Below, one piece after another: positions 1 through 9,448 of a DNA stretch of 47,598 nucleotides. Origin of the DNA: Nitratireductor sp. ZSWI3 (lineage in GTDB: Bacteria; Pseudomonadota; Alphaproteobacteria; Rhizobiales; Rhizobiaceae); the NCBI RefSeq assembly GCF_024655565.1, contig NZ_JANKOF010000029.1:1-47598 (forward strand), given 5' to 3'. The notes under the pieces were generated by a model, which ran no database searches, had not been told where the DNA came from, and worked only from the letters and a program-made list of their open reading frames with translations. Position 1 is the stretch's first letter. Each line of letters starts with the position of its first letter. The position numbers were made by a program, and so were the translations under genes.

Positions 1-132
1 AAGATAAAGGTACCGCCTCCGGGAGGTGGCCAGGTCCTTGTCTGCACATCGGTTTTCCAGGAGGCTCCTCCCAGCGCCCGGAGGGTTGGGCGTGCAAGTC
101 ACTGATTTTTCTGGAACGGCCCGGAGGTCGGC

Positions 133-2103
133 ATGAAGGATGACGAGTTCAGGCCGGAACTCGGCCGAATACGGTCGCGTGGTTCGAAAGCAGGCAAGCG
201 CTATGCCGGTCAGGTCCGCGCTGCGATTAACCGGGCCGGCGGCAGGCCCGCGCGTGGCGCGCGTTTTATGGGCAGCCGGACGGGACGCGGCGGGGCGGCT
301 GCAGCACTGCTCAGATCGCGTGATCGCCATGCCGCCTTTCGCCAGCGCCGGGTCATCGTCAAGGCACGCATTGTCAGGCTGGCCGGCAAGGGCCTGGACG
401 GCGCCCGCGCGCACCTGCGCTACATCCAGCGCGACGGCGTCACCCGGGAAGGCGAGCCGGGCAAACTCTACGGCGCCGAGCAGGATCGTATGGACGGCAG
501 GGAGTTCCTGGATCGTGCGGACGGCGACCGGCATCAGTTCCGGTTCATCGTCGCGCCCGAGGACGGCATCCAGTATGACGACCTCAGGCCGCTCACGCGC
601 CGCCTGATGGCGCAGATGGAAGAGGACCTGGGAACGAAACTCGACTGGGTTGCCGTCGATCATTTCAACACCGGTCATCCCCACACCCACATCATCGTCC
701 GCGGCAAGAACGACCGGAGCGAAAATCTCGTCATCGCGCGGGAGTATGTTTCGAGCGGCATTCGGGAGCGAGCGGCCGAACTGGTAAGCCTCGATCTCGG
801 TCCCCGAACCGACCGCGAGATCGAGCAGCATCTACGCCAGGAAATGGAGCAGGAACGCTTCACCAGCATCGACCGCCAGCTGCTACGCACGCGCGACGAC
901 GATGGCGTCGTCTCGCCGTCCGGCCGCGACACATTCCGTCAAACGCTTCATCAAGGTCGCCTGCGCAAGCTGGAACGCATGGGTCTGGCCGAGGAGACCG
1001 GGTCGGGTCGCTGGCGTCTGAACGATGATCTGGAAATCACCCTGCGCCGCATGGGGGAGCGCGGGGACATCATCAAGACCATGCACCGCGAGCTGACCGG
1101 AAAGGGACTCACCCGCAGCGCCGCCGACTGTGTGATCCACGATCGATCCAGCGAGCCAGCCCAGTCCGTCGTCGGCCGCGTTGTCGCGCGAGGACTCGCG
1201 AACGAACTTGATGACCGGCATTACCTCATCGTCGATGGCGTGGACGGCAGGAGCCACTACATCGACATCGGCAACGGCGATGCGACGGAACCGACACCTG
1301 ACGGCTGCATCGTGCGCGTTACGCCGAGGAGCACCGAGCCCCGGCACGTTGATCGCATCGTCGCCGAAATCGCCGGTACCAATGACGGGCGCTACAGCAT
1401 CGATATTCATCTGAAGCACGATCCGTCCGCCACCGAACGCTTCGCCGAAACACACGTGCGCCGGCTGGAGGCGATCCGGCGCGCGACCACTGGCGTGGAG
1501 CGCGAGCCCGACGGCACGTGGATAATCGCACCGGATCATCTCGAGCGCGTCGCGGATTACGAGCGCCAGCGGACCAGGGTCGAGCCTGTCACCGTCGACA
1601 GGCTCTCCTCATTGCCACTGGAGCAGCAGGTGGATTTCGACGGCGCCACCTGGATCGACCGTGAGCTGGCTTCCGGTAGCCCCGAACCCTTGCGTGATGC
1701 CGGGTTCGGGCGCGAGGTACGCCAGGCCCAGGGCCGTCGGCAGCAGTGGCTCGTCGCTCAGGGATTTGCCCGGAGGGAGCAGGACCGTCTTGTCTATCGC
1801 AACGACATGCTGCGCGCGCTGCACTGGCGCGAGCTGAATCGCGTCGCCAGCCAGCTCTCGAAAGAGCTCGGTCTTGCCTATGCCGAGCCGCGCCCCGGCG
1901 AGATTGTCGAGGGAACTCTCCGCCGCTCGGTCGAACTGGCCAGCGGCAAACACGCCATAATCGAGAAGTCTCGCGAGTTCACGCTGGTGCCGTGGCGATC
2001 GGTTCTAGATCGTCACATCGGCAAGGAGGTCTCCGGCGTGGTGCGGCGGGAGGGCATCTCCTGGACGATCGGACGGCAGAGGAGCGGGCCCAGCGTTTCG
2101 TGA
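133..2103 (+). CDS. rlxS: DUF3363 relaxase/mobilization nuclease (RlxS family), 656 aa
   Basis: This is the conjugative relaxase that nicks the transfer origin and pilots the single strand to the TraG coupling protein. The histidine metal-binding signature is visible as HFNTGHPHTHIIV near residues 177-189, preceded by the relaxase fold that begins near residue 75. The remaining ~450 residues match the DUF3363 type of VirD2-like relaxases found in alphaproteobacterial ICEs. The N-terminal 75 residues are basic; Tyr24 in GKRYAGQ is a candidate nucleophile, but I cannot confirm it. The start is supported by GGAGG seven bases upstream. Its usual partner traG is ~17 kb away because of a defence cargo insertion. 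I see no frameshift or internal stop. Confidence 0.9.
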   Translation: MKDDEFRPELGRIRSRGSKAGKRYAGQVRAAINRAGGRPARGARFMGSRTGRGGAAAALLRSRDRHAAFRQRRVIVKARIVRLAGKGLDGARAHLRYIQRDGVTREGEPGKLYGAEQDRMDGREFLDRADGDRHQFRFIVAPEDGIQYDDLRPLTRRLMAQMEEDLGTKLDWVAVDHFNTGHPHTHIIVRGKNDRSENLVIAREYVSSGIRERAAELVSLDLGPRTDREIEQHLRQEMEQERFTSIDRQLLRTRDDDGVVSPSGRDTFRQTLHQGRLRKLERMGLAEETGSGRWRLNDDLEITLRRMGERGDIIKTMHRELTGKGLTRSAADCVIHDRSSEPAQSVVGRVVARGLANELDDRHYLIVDGVDGRSHYIDIGNGDATEPTPDGCIVRVTPRSTEPRHVDRIVAEIAGTNDGRYSIDIHLKHDPSATERFAETHVRRLEAIRRATTGVEREPDGTWIIAPDHLERVADYERQRTRVEPVTVDRLSSLPLEQQVDFDGATWIDRELASGSPEPLRDAGFGREVRQAQGRRQQWLVAQGFARREQDRLVYRNDMLRALHWRELNRVASQLSKELGLAYAEPRPGEIVEGTLRRSVELASGKHAIIEKSREFTLVPWRSVLDRHIGKEVSGVVRREGISWTIGRQRSGPSVS

Positions 2104-2428
2104 ATGTCAGACTGGTGATTTGCCTGTAACCAAAGGCGAATTCGCCAGCCCAGCTTCGGATATCCGCTACACGCCCTCAAATCGATCGCAGCTATCCCAC
2201 AAACCGTTCCCGAAACCCGGCCTCAGAACAGAGTAGCGGCGACTGGCATATCGGAGGACCTCCAACGGTCGGGATTGGGACGTTGGTACTATCCCGCTGA
2301 GCGCAGTTAACGGCAGCTTGTAACATCCATGGCCGCTGGGGCGACATTCCCGTCAAGCCGAGTGAACCGCCTTCCTGGCTCCGTTCGGCCTTCCTGAACG
2401 CGGAGAATGCGGCAGCTAGGTAAACTAA
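2104..2428. other. Non-coding gap between rlxS and the tail of the Ssp operon
   Basis: The 325-base region lies between the end of rlxS (+) and the end of sspH (-), so the two genes converge on it. I see no ORF with a convincing start, no repeat and no strong hairpin followed by a T-tract. It should contain the left junction between the ICE core and the defence cargo. No direct repeat shared with the right flank (18644-18964) was obvious by eye. Confidence 0.5.
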
Positions 2429-5400
2429 CTAGAGAAGCTCTCCTGAGATAATGGTACGTGCATATTGATCGAGTTCCTCGGTGGAGGCGAACGGCACCTG
2501 CGCGACGAAATATTCTTCGCCGGAGGGTTTGTCAGTCAGCCTGGCCGCAATGTGCCCCTTGCCAAGAAGGCGTTCGGCACCGCGCATACCGAGCGCAAGG
2601 TTCGAGCCGGCTTCGCTTGCCACCTTGAGTATCAAGCGATTGCCCAAATTGTCGCGAATGCCCGGTGGAATAGCATCCTGGGCGGCGCGCTGGGTGATCA
2701 TTATGACGTGAATTCCACAGGCGCGCGCCTTCGATGCCAGACGGGTCATCGTACTCTGGATGACCTTGCGGTATTCGTCCGACCCAGCCATCCAGTCGGC
2801 CATCTCGTCATGAATGACGAACAGGTAGGGAAGGCGATCCTCCGGCTCAACGAGCGCGTTATACTCGGCGATCTTAGGTACGCGCTTGGTCTTGATCAGT
2901 TCGTATCGCCGGTCCATCTCGTAAACGATCGTCTCGAGGACCTTCTTGGATTCTTCCTGGTCGGTGATGATGTCTTGCGCCATATGCGGCGCCTCACTGA
3001 TCCAGGGGAAGTCAACACCCATCTTGGGATCGATCAGGTAAAGCTTTAGCTTGTCCGGCGTATTAAGCGCGATCATTTGCAGGAGGAGATTCTGGGTCAG
3101 AACGCCCTTTCCGCTGCCGGTCTCGCCGGCAATCAACGTGTGCGGGGAGTGTTCGTCATTGCCACCGTAAGCCCCGCGCAGGTTGAGCCAGAGCGGATCG
3201 CCGGTGTCTTCACGTAGGCCTATGAGAAAGTTCGAGATCTCCTCGGGCGCCGAGCTGGGCCATTTGGCTTCGAGCCAGACCCGCGCCAGATCCACGACCC
3301 GTCGCCTTTGCGCAGCGACAAAAAGTGAAATGCGCCCGAGCCCGGTCCGAATATCGGTCACGTCGAGCCCGTGCGTTGTCTTGAGCTCGAGTAGTTTGGG
3401 CGTGAGCTTGCCCACCGTCAGCGTATTGTGGCCAGCAAAATTGACGAGCACGCCGTTAGGCGTCGAAATCGTCCGCGGCTCGGCAAAACGGGCCGTCATA
3501 CCGAAGTCGGTCAGTGCCGCCTGCAGATTGACCGCGGTCACATCGGCAAAGGCGGCTTCGGCCTCTTTCTGATCATCGTAGCCCTTGCGCGTCGCAACCT
3601 CCCTTAGGACGTCCTCAAGAGTGGGCGGCAATCCCGGATTGGGTTCGATCACCGGTTCCGGTGCAGCATCTTCTTCGACATGAGGATCTACGACGACGTC
3701 CTCATCAACATCGAGGCCTTTGCCGACCGAGGCGTGGAGTTGGTCATCGATCGACGCTGCCTCCTGATTTGTCGGCGCCGTCTCGTCCTGCCTGACGTTC
3801 GGTGGTTCCTCAAAGCGCCTTTCGGGCAATACCGAGGTCCGTCCGCCATCTACTGCCGGGATGGTGGGGGCGGCAACGGAAGGATCCCTCAGGTGCTGCA
3901 TGAGATGGGAGAAACTGCGCTGCTTGATCGTGTGCTGGAACACCGCGTCGTTCTTTTCCGATACCTTAACTCCGATCGTATCGGGTAGGGCGACGTCGTC
4001 GTGGACGACAACGACTGAGCGGCCGTCGACACGATACTCGATATCGCCGCCCGCGATGGCCTGCCGGAAGGCTTCGAGCTCGTCGTTGCTCGCGAAAAAA
4101 TGGATATAGTCGGGACGCAGGGACATCAAAAACAGAAGCTGCCGGCCCCAGGCCCGTTTGGCCATTACGTCCTTTTGGATGACGAAATTCGCCTCAATTG
4201 TTGCCAGCGTCGAGACGACTTGATCGGTGCTTGACTTGGCTTCCATCGCCTGGGCGTTCTGCCCAACGCATTTGGCCTCGACGACGGTCATGTCGACTAC
4301 GAACCGGCCATCTTGATTGTTGATCGTCAGAGCGAGGGTATCTGCCATTCTGCCCTTGAGACCAAAGAACGCCTGGTTGTCGTCGAGTGAGAACCAGGCG
4401 GGCTTGTGTCCGTTCTTGGTTTTTTCAGCGTTGACGAGCGCGGTGGCTGCGGCGAGTCCCATGATTTCTCGCGCAGTCGTCCGCGACTTTGCCGAGGAGA
4501 GGATCTTCTGGCCACAAACCTCGACAACAGTGTTGATGACCGTTTGCGAGAGCGCCTCGGCGTTCTGGCTCAGAAACGTGTCTGCCATGCTCTCGAAATC
4601 GAGGCGCAGGTGGCGCAAGAGGTTCTGGCTCGGCTCGCGCGATGACACAAGGACGCGCATTTCGACATCGGGGAGCTGGACGTCCCTGATGACCTTGATG
4701 CCGTTGGCCGAGAGCATCTGCCGGCTCGACATTGTATCGACGCTGATCACCCATTCCCCGAGCTCATGGGCCCGGCGAATGGTCCGGCTGATGTCCTGGT
4801 TGTCCCAATCGACCTTCTGGATGGGAACGATCCGCTTGTCGGCGGGGATAACGAGGGCGTTTTTTTCATCGGCCACATAGCAAAGGTCGGTGAACTGCGC
4901 CGCGGCTCGCGGTGGCCGCGAGGCGGTCATGAAGACTTCGATGGACTGCGTCGCGATATTGCCCATGGTATCGGAGTCAGTGCGCCGGCGGGGGAGGGCC
5001 GCATTCCTAAAATCGATATCCTCGGCCAATGTCTCAGCGGCGCCATCGACCAGCTCCCAGGTCATCGTCGCGTGTTTGAAAAAGGCGTTGTGCAAATAGA
5101 CAACGTCGATATTGCTGCGTCTTCCATCGACCGGCGTCTCGCCCTTGCCAACCCCGACGCGCAGTCGCGAGAGGAATCCCTCTGTGACGTCATCGAGATT
5201 GCTGCCGCTCAGGCGTGTATTTTGCTTGGCATAGACCTCGCGGAGTCTCTCGGGGCTGTCATGGGTAATGAGTAGGCTCGCCCGCAGATGACTTTTTTGG
5301 GTCATGCGCTTTTCGAGGTCCTTTGCAACCAGGCCCGCCAAGCTTACGGCGTCCGCGTTATAAAGTGCCGTCGAGAAGTTGCCCTCTTCGTGCGGATTGA

Positions 5401-7810
5401 GTTCGATAAAGCGGTCGGACGCCTGCATGAACTGCTTGCAGGCGATCTCGGCCGTGGTTTCGAGCATCTGCTCGTTGGATTCGGGGGAGTCGACAGGCAC
5501 CGCAAGGCTGTATCCGCCACAATCCTCCACCGTTACGAAGGGCGTGAGGTCGAGCGAAATCACCTTAGGGAAGAACCATTGCCCAAAGATTCCCTGCTGC
5601 TCGTCGGTCGCACGCTCGAGACCATCGACCGAGGCGTGTTCGTTGTGAATGGCGTCCTCGACGAACCGCGCGAGATCCCTTGACTTGGCCTTGCGCTCAA
5701 GAAGGCGCAACGGATGCCAGGCGGGGATAATCGCCGCGAGCCGGTTTGTCGCTGAAACGATCGCAAATTCGACGATCGGCCGCAGCAGCCGCTCGCGCAT
5801 GGCGTTGGTATGCGACAGGTGCGTACGCGCAACCTGGCACAGCGTGCCAAAGGTCCGCGCCTGGTCCTCAATGAGGTCGGATGCGTAAAGCGTTTCGGGA
5901 TGGTCGTAGAGATGTAGAAGGGCCTTGGAAAAGGCTGACCGAAACGCCGTCAAGGCTTGTGCAACCGCATCGCGCGCGTTCGCATCGATGGTCCGCGCAA
6001 CGACGGCCTGGTCGAGCTGCTCAAAAAGGATCGTGAATTGATCGCTTTCCTTCGGATGATCGGCCGGGTTGGCCATCAAACCACGCTCACCGCCGGACAC
6101 ATCGATAAAGCTCGAGGTGTCAGAAAGAGACGCCGGCATGCCGCCCACAGCGCCACTCTGTTTGAGGGAGAACGGCTTTGTCACGTACCGAATGACACCG
6201 TCGGCAGCGTCCTTCTTGAATTCCTCGATGTCTTCAGGCCAACTCAGCGCCATGCTCTGGAAGCCCGGTTGCCAGAACGCGCGCACCTGAGTCGAACTGA
6301 TGCCCTCGTCCGTTTGAAGCCGCAACTCAAATTCGATCTGGTTCGCTGGCGCGCCTCTACCGGTGTTTTCCCCCTTGGCCTCGAGCCATTTCCCGAAGTC
6401 GAGTTTCACGGTATCGCCCACGACACCCTGGAGAAGACGTCCCTCGAGCCGCAGCAAATTGACAAGGCGAGGATTGAGCCCGGTCCAAGCCGACGTCTTT
6501 TCCCCGTTCTTGATCTTAATCAGGATGACCGCGTTCGAAGCGATCGCTCCATCCTCGGACGCATTCTTGATCAGGAGCGAGCGGATGCCCTTGACGAGGG
6601 TCGAAAGAAGATCGGCTTCCTTGACCTCCTCGGTAAACAGGTGCCGTCGCCAGTGTTCATAGAGCTTCTTGTCGGTGTGGGTGCGGATGGCGTCCTGCCA
6701 CTGGGCAAAGAACTCTTGGTCCTGTTCGGGCGTAGTGGACCCCGCCTCGAGCTCTGTGAGGTAGGTTTCGCACTCTTTCTCGCAGTCAGGATACTCTTCG
6801 CGAATAAAATCGCGCGTGCGCAGACTGAGCGGCTGCGCTTTCTTTCGCGCCTTGATGGCAAAGACCGACTTGCCGAAGTCATTCCATTCGACGTCCTCGC
6901 AAAAGCGCTCCTGGCTCTTGCGCCAGTCGCCATGCCTTAGGTACTGGCGATCTTCGATGAGCTTTTCAATGGCATCGGCCCCAGTACTCTCATCGGACTT
7001 ATACTCGGCGCGGCTGGCGGCGATATGATTGAGGATCGGCTCGATCTCGAGCCGCACTTCCTTGCTGTCGAGGAGGTAAGGGATCCCCGAAAGATCCCGG
7101 TCGGCCGTCCGGAACAGGCCCCGAAAATCGGCAACCAGCCGGCCTTGGTCGCCGCCAAGCTGCGGAATGGTGCCAAAGCAGGATTTGGGCAGTCGCAGGG
7201 CCGGCGCTGAGAGGCGCAGCCTGTTGGCCAAGGTATGCTCTGAGAACGAGGCAAAACGCCGGACGAACTCAGCGTACTGGTCGAGCTCCTTTGTGATGCC
7301 GGACTGGTCGAGACCCCTGAGCATCGAGCGGATCCAGGTTCGCTGCTCTTCGCCCTTGAGCGCCTCGCCCATTCGTTCGAGGATCACCTCGAGCCAGAGC
7401 TCGTGCTTGTCTTGGATCGCGTTGCGATCGAGCCGGGTCACCTGCCCAAGACTAGTACCAACCGTGTCGCGCTGATCGTCGGTTACCGCGAAGACGATGA
7501 CATCGGCATTGTCGAGATGCCGAAAATGGACGGCGGGCTTTTCGGACACGAACCGGGGATCGAGCACGTTGCAGAGCGTCTCGTCGATATCGGACGCGAT
7601 CGCGAGCGTGACCTTCTTGCCTTCGATCTCGGCATAGTTGTTGGCGACGGCCAGAAGATGCTCGGGGTGCATACCGACAAGCTGCAGGAGAACGCGGGCG
7701 TCCTTGCGCTCGGCTTCCTCGCGAACCATACCCCAGACGACCCGTCCAACAAGATCGGCGCGTTCTTTCTGGTGTTCCCGAGCGGCTTGTGTCGTTGTGA
7801 TCGCGTTCAT
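2429..7810 (-). CDS. sspH: SspH-like giant FtsK/HerA-type DNA translocase, 1793 aa
   Basis: This is the last and largest gene of the Ssp operon. The C-terminal ~250 residues are a clear FtsK/SpoIIIE-type motor: Walker A GETGSGKG near residue 1560, Walker B with YLFVIHDEMADW near residue 1665, and an ITQRA sensor-like segment after it. About 1500 residues precede the motor and contain no enzyme motif I can name with confidence. Size, position and the C-terminal motor match the DndH/DptH and SspH restriction proteins of phosphorothioate systems. In SspFGH systems the complex damages DNA that lacks the PT mark. The ATG follows the sspG stop by nine bases, so translation is probably coupled. The SspH name rests on context and size, not on a database match. 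Confidence 0.75.
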   Translation of the reverse strand: MNAITTTQAAREHQKERADLVGRVVWGMVREEAERKDARVLLQLVGMHPEHLLAVANNYAEIEGKKVTLAIASDIDETLCNVLDPRFVSEKPAVHFRHLDNADVIVFAVTDDQRDTVGTSLGQVTRLDRNAIQDKHELWLEVILERMGEALKGEEQRTWIRSMLRGLDQSGITKELDQYAEFVRRFASFSEHTLANRLRLSAPALRLPKSCFGTIPQLGGDQGRLVADFRGLFRTADRDLSGIPYLLDSKEVRLEIEPILNHIAASRAEYKSDESTGADAIEKLIEDRQYLRHGDWRKSQERFCEDVEWNDFGKSVFAIKARKKAQPLSLRTRDFIREEYPDCEKECETYLTELEAGSTTPEQDQEFFAQWQDAIRTHTDKKLYEHWRRHLFTEEVKEADLLSTLVKGIRSLLIKNASEDGAIASNAVILIKIKNGEKTSAWTGLNPRLVNLLRLEGRLLQGVVGDTVKLDFGKWLEAKGENTGRGAPANQIEFELRLQTDEGISSTQVRAFWQPGFQSMALSWPEDIEEFKKDAADGVIRYVTKPFSLKQSGAVGGMPASLSDTSSFIDVSGGERGLMANPADHPKESDQFTILFEQLDQAVVARTIDANARDAVAQALTAFRSAFSKALLHLYDHPETLYASDLIEDQARTFGTLCQVARTHLSHTNAMRERLLRPIVEFAIVSATNRLAAIIPAWHPLRLLERKAKSRDLARFVEDAIHNEHASVDGLERATDEQQGIFGQWFFPKVISLDLTPFVTVEDCGGYSLAVPVDSPESNEQMLETTAEIACKQFMQASDRFIELNPHEEGNFSTALYNADAVSLAGLVAKDLEKRMTQKSHLRASLLITHDSPERLREVYAKQNTRLSGSNLDDVTEGFLSRLRVGVGKGETPVDGRRSNIDVVYLHNAFFKHATMTWELVDGAAETLAEDIDFRNAALPRRRTDSDTMGNIATQSIEVFMTASRPPRAAAQFTDLCYVADEKNALVIPADKRIVPIQKVDWDNQDISRTIRRAHELGEWVISVDTMSSRQMLSANGIKVIRDVQLPDVEMRVLVSSREPSQNLLRHLRLDFESMADTFLSQNAEALSQTVINTVVEVCGQKILSSAKSRTTAREIMGLAAATALVNAEKTKNGHKPAWFSLDDNQAFFGLKGRMADTLALTINNQDGRFVVDMTVVEAKCVGQNAQAMEAKSSTDQVVSTLATIEANFVIQKDVMAKRAWGRQLLFLMSLRPDYIHFFASNDELEAFRQAIAGGDIEYRVDGRSVVVVHDDVALPDTIGVKVSEKNDAVFQHTIKQRSFSHLMQHLRDPSVAAPTIPAVDGGRTSVLPERRFEEPPNVRQDETAPTNQEAASIDDQLHASVGKGLDVDEDVVVDPHVEEDAAPEPVIEPNPGLPPTLEDVLREVATRKGYDDQKEAEAAFADVTAVNLQAALTDFGMTARFAEPRTISTPNGVLVNFAGHNTLTVGKLTPKLLELKTTHGLDVTDIRTGLGRISLFVAAQRRRVVDLARVWLEAKWPSSAPEEISNFLIGLREDTGDPLWLNLRGAYGGNDEHSPHTLIAGETGSGKGVLTQNLLLQMIALNTPDKLKLYLIDPKMGVDFPWISEAPHMAQDIITDQEESKKVLETIVYEMDRRYELIKTKRVPKIAEYNALVEPEDRLPYLFVIHDEMADWMAGSDEYRKVIQSTMTRLASKARACGIHVIMITQRAAQDAIPPGIRDNLGNRLILKVASEAGSNLALGMRGAERLLGKGHIAARLTDKPSGEEYFVAQVPFASTEELDQYARTIISGELL

Positions 7811-7819
7811 GGAAAGAAC

Positions 7820-9448
7820 CTACTCGGAACCGAGGTAAACATTGGAAACAAAGGCGCAGTCGTCCGAGAGGCGTTTTACGTATCCGAGCCCCGTCAGCCG
7901 CCTTTCGAATGCTCTGACGTTCTCTTCGAAAGAGGAAATGTCGCACGGCGGCACGGCAAAAGCCTCCCGTGACTGAACCGGGCCAATGACGAACCCGTAG
8001 CGCTCGTAGAGTTCCTCGAGGAAAGCCCCGATCGTTTTTGGTTCCTTGACCACGGCGAGGACGAGCGCCTCAAGGAAATCGTCCGACGATGCAAACCAAG
8101 TCCCCGCGCTCCGGCGCGCAACGACGAAGCCCGAATTGGTCCCAAGCGGGCTCACCATCGTCGAGATATTGTTTCGGCTGCGCCGCTTGGCGTCATGAAT
8201 AAAGGCGTTCAACCAGTCCTCGGGCTTGCGCTGGGCCTCGGACTTTGCGCCCCACTTGCCGGCGCTGAAGGCGCGCTGAACAACTTCGAGTGCCTGGGCC
8301 GATCGCATGGCGGGATCGGGTTGGCGCAATGCGGCTTGCCAGGCCGGCGCAGAAGCGATCTTTTCGCGGATGAAGGCTTCGACGGCATCCTCGATCACCT
8401 GGCGGTGCCGGCGGAGATAGGACTTTGAAACGTCCCTGAGGTTCGCATCGCGCCCCCCGAGCATATCGAGCGGGATGGGATCGACCTTTTCATTGCCGGC
8501 AACGACCTGGGCCCGCTCGGCAAAGTACCGCATCAGATTGAGCGCGGTGATGCGAAAGAGAGGCTCGAACTTTTGTGGCGTGGGGAGCCGGTCGAGCTCG
8601 AGGATCGAGAGCCAGTCCTCGCCCATCCGGTCATAGGCGGGATGGTGCCGCTTGGGCAGATACCCGATCTGGCCGCCCGTCGTGCGATCGGACCCGTCGG
8701 GGATGAACTTGGCCGCAATCTTGTTGACTGGGTCCTTGTTGACGAGGAAATGGTTCTTGATCGCCAGCGCGAGCTTATCGGCTTTGGACGAGCGGTTCAG
8801 CATCAAATAGACCATTTCGCCGCCGCGCCCAAAGAACATGCGATCGGCGACGAATTTGGGATCAACGTCATTGAGAATGAGATTGGCCCCGCGGGGAACC
8901 AGAAACCGCGACGTGTACCGCCGATTGTTGAGCACGTCGATCTCGAGGCCCTGCAGGATCCTTACGGCCTGGCGGGCATCTTCGAACCTGTCGCCAAAGC
9001 TTTTGCGCAAGAATTCGAAATTGATCGGCGCACTCGCCCTTACTTCGTTCCGGAACCCGCTGTTGAGCTCGGCAATCCACTGCGACATGCGCTCATTGGG
9101 CGACAGGGTCGGGTCCTTGGCAACGCGCTCGAGCGAGCGGTCCTTGAAAAGAACGTAGCGCAACGCGGCCGATTTGGTGACCGGCACGATGAAGTTCTCG
9201 TGTTCGTCGGCGGCCGAGACATTGTGATTGAAGATGCGCATCGATTCATAGGGGCGGCCGTCGTCTCCAAGCTGGAGGGCGCTGCAGATCGCGAGCACTT
9301 CAAGGACCAGGATGTAGGGAAGCTGCTCTTCAACGAACCGGTGACCAAAGATGGCTTCCTGGACCCACATCAGGGTGTCGGCGCCCTTGCCGTCTTCGCC
9401 CATATTGAGCTTGAGCGAGGGGGTGTCCTTCGTGAGCGTATCGAGCAT
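7820..9448 (-). CDS. sspG: SspG-like subunit of the PT-dependent restriction module, 542 aa
   Basis: I do not recognise a catalytic motif. It is a soluble protein without a signal peptide or membrane segment. Its start overlaps the stop of the upstream ATPase gene in a TGATG junction, and the downstream sspH starts nine bases after its stop, so all three are almost certainly made together. In the DndFGH and SspFGH complexes the middle gene is likewise a protein of roughly 450-550 aa without a recognised enzyme domain. The call is therefore by operon position and size. A residual possibility is a specificity or scaffold subunit unrelated to described SspG proteins. Confidence 0.65.
   Translation of the reverse strand: MLDTLTKDTPSLKLNMGEDGKGADTLMWVQEAIFGHRFVEEQLPYILVLEVLAICSALQLGDDGRPYESMRIFNHNVSAADEHENFIVPVTKSAALRYVLFKDRSLERVAKDPTLSPNERMSQWIAELNSGFRNEVRASAPINFEFLRKSFGDRFEDARQAVRILQGLEIDVLNNRRYTSRFLVPRGANLILNDVDPKFVADRMFFGRGGEMVYLMLNRSSKADKLALAIKNHFLVNKDPVNKIAAKFIPDGSDRTTGGQIGYLPKRHHPAYDRMGEDWLSILELDRLPTPQKFEPLFRITALNLMRYFAERAQVVAGNEKVDPIPLDMLGGRDANLRDVSKSYLRRHRQVIEDAVEAFIREKIASAPAWQAALRQPDPAMRSAQALEVVQRAFSAGKWGAKSEAQRKPEDWLNAFIHDAKRRSRNNISTMVSPLGTNSGFVVARRSAGTWFASSDDFLEALVLAVVKEPKTIGAFLEELYERYGFVIGPVQSREAFAVPPCDISSFEENVRAFERRLTGLGYVKRLSDDCAFVSNVYLGSE

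Noticed and set aside
1-132. Short GGAGG/CCTCC pairings upstream of rlxS as a candidate oriT.
   Set aside because: The arms are short and GC-biased and no nic-like consensus is visible; a transfer origin may lie just left of the window.
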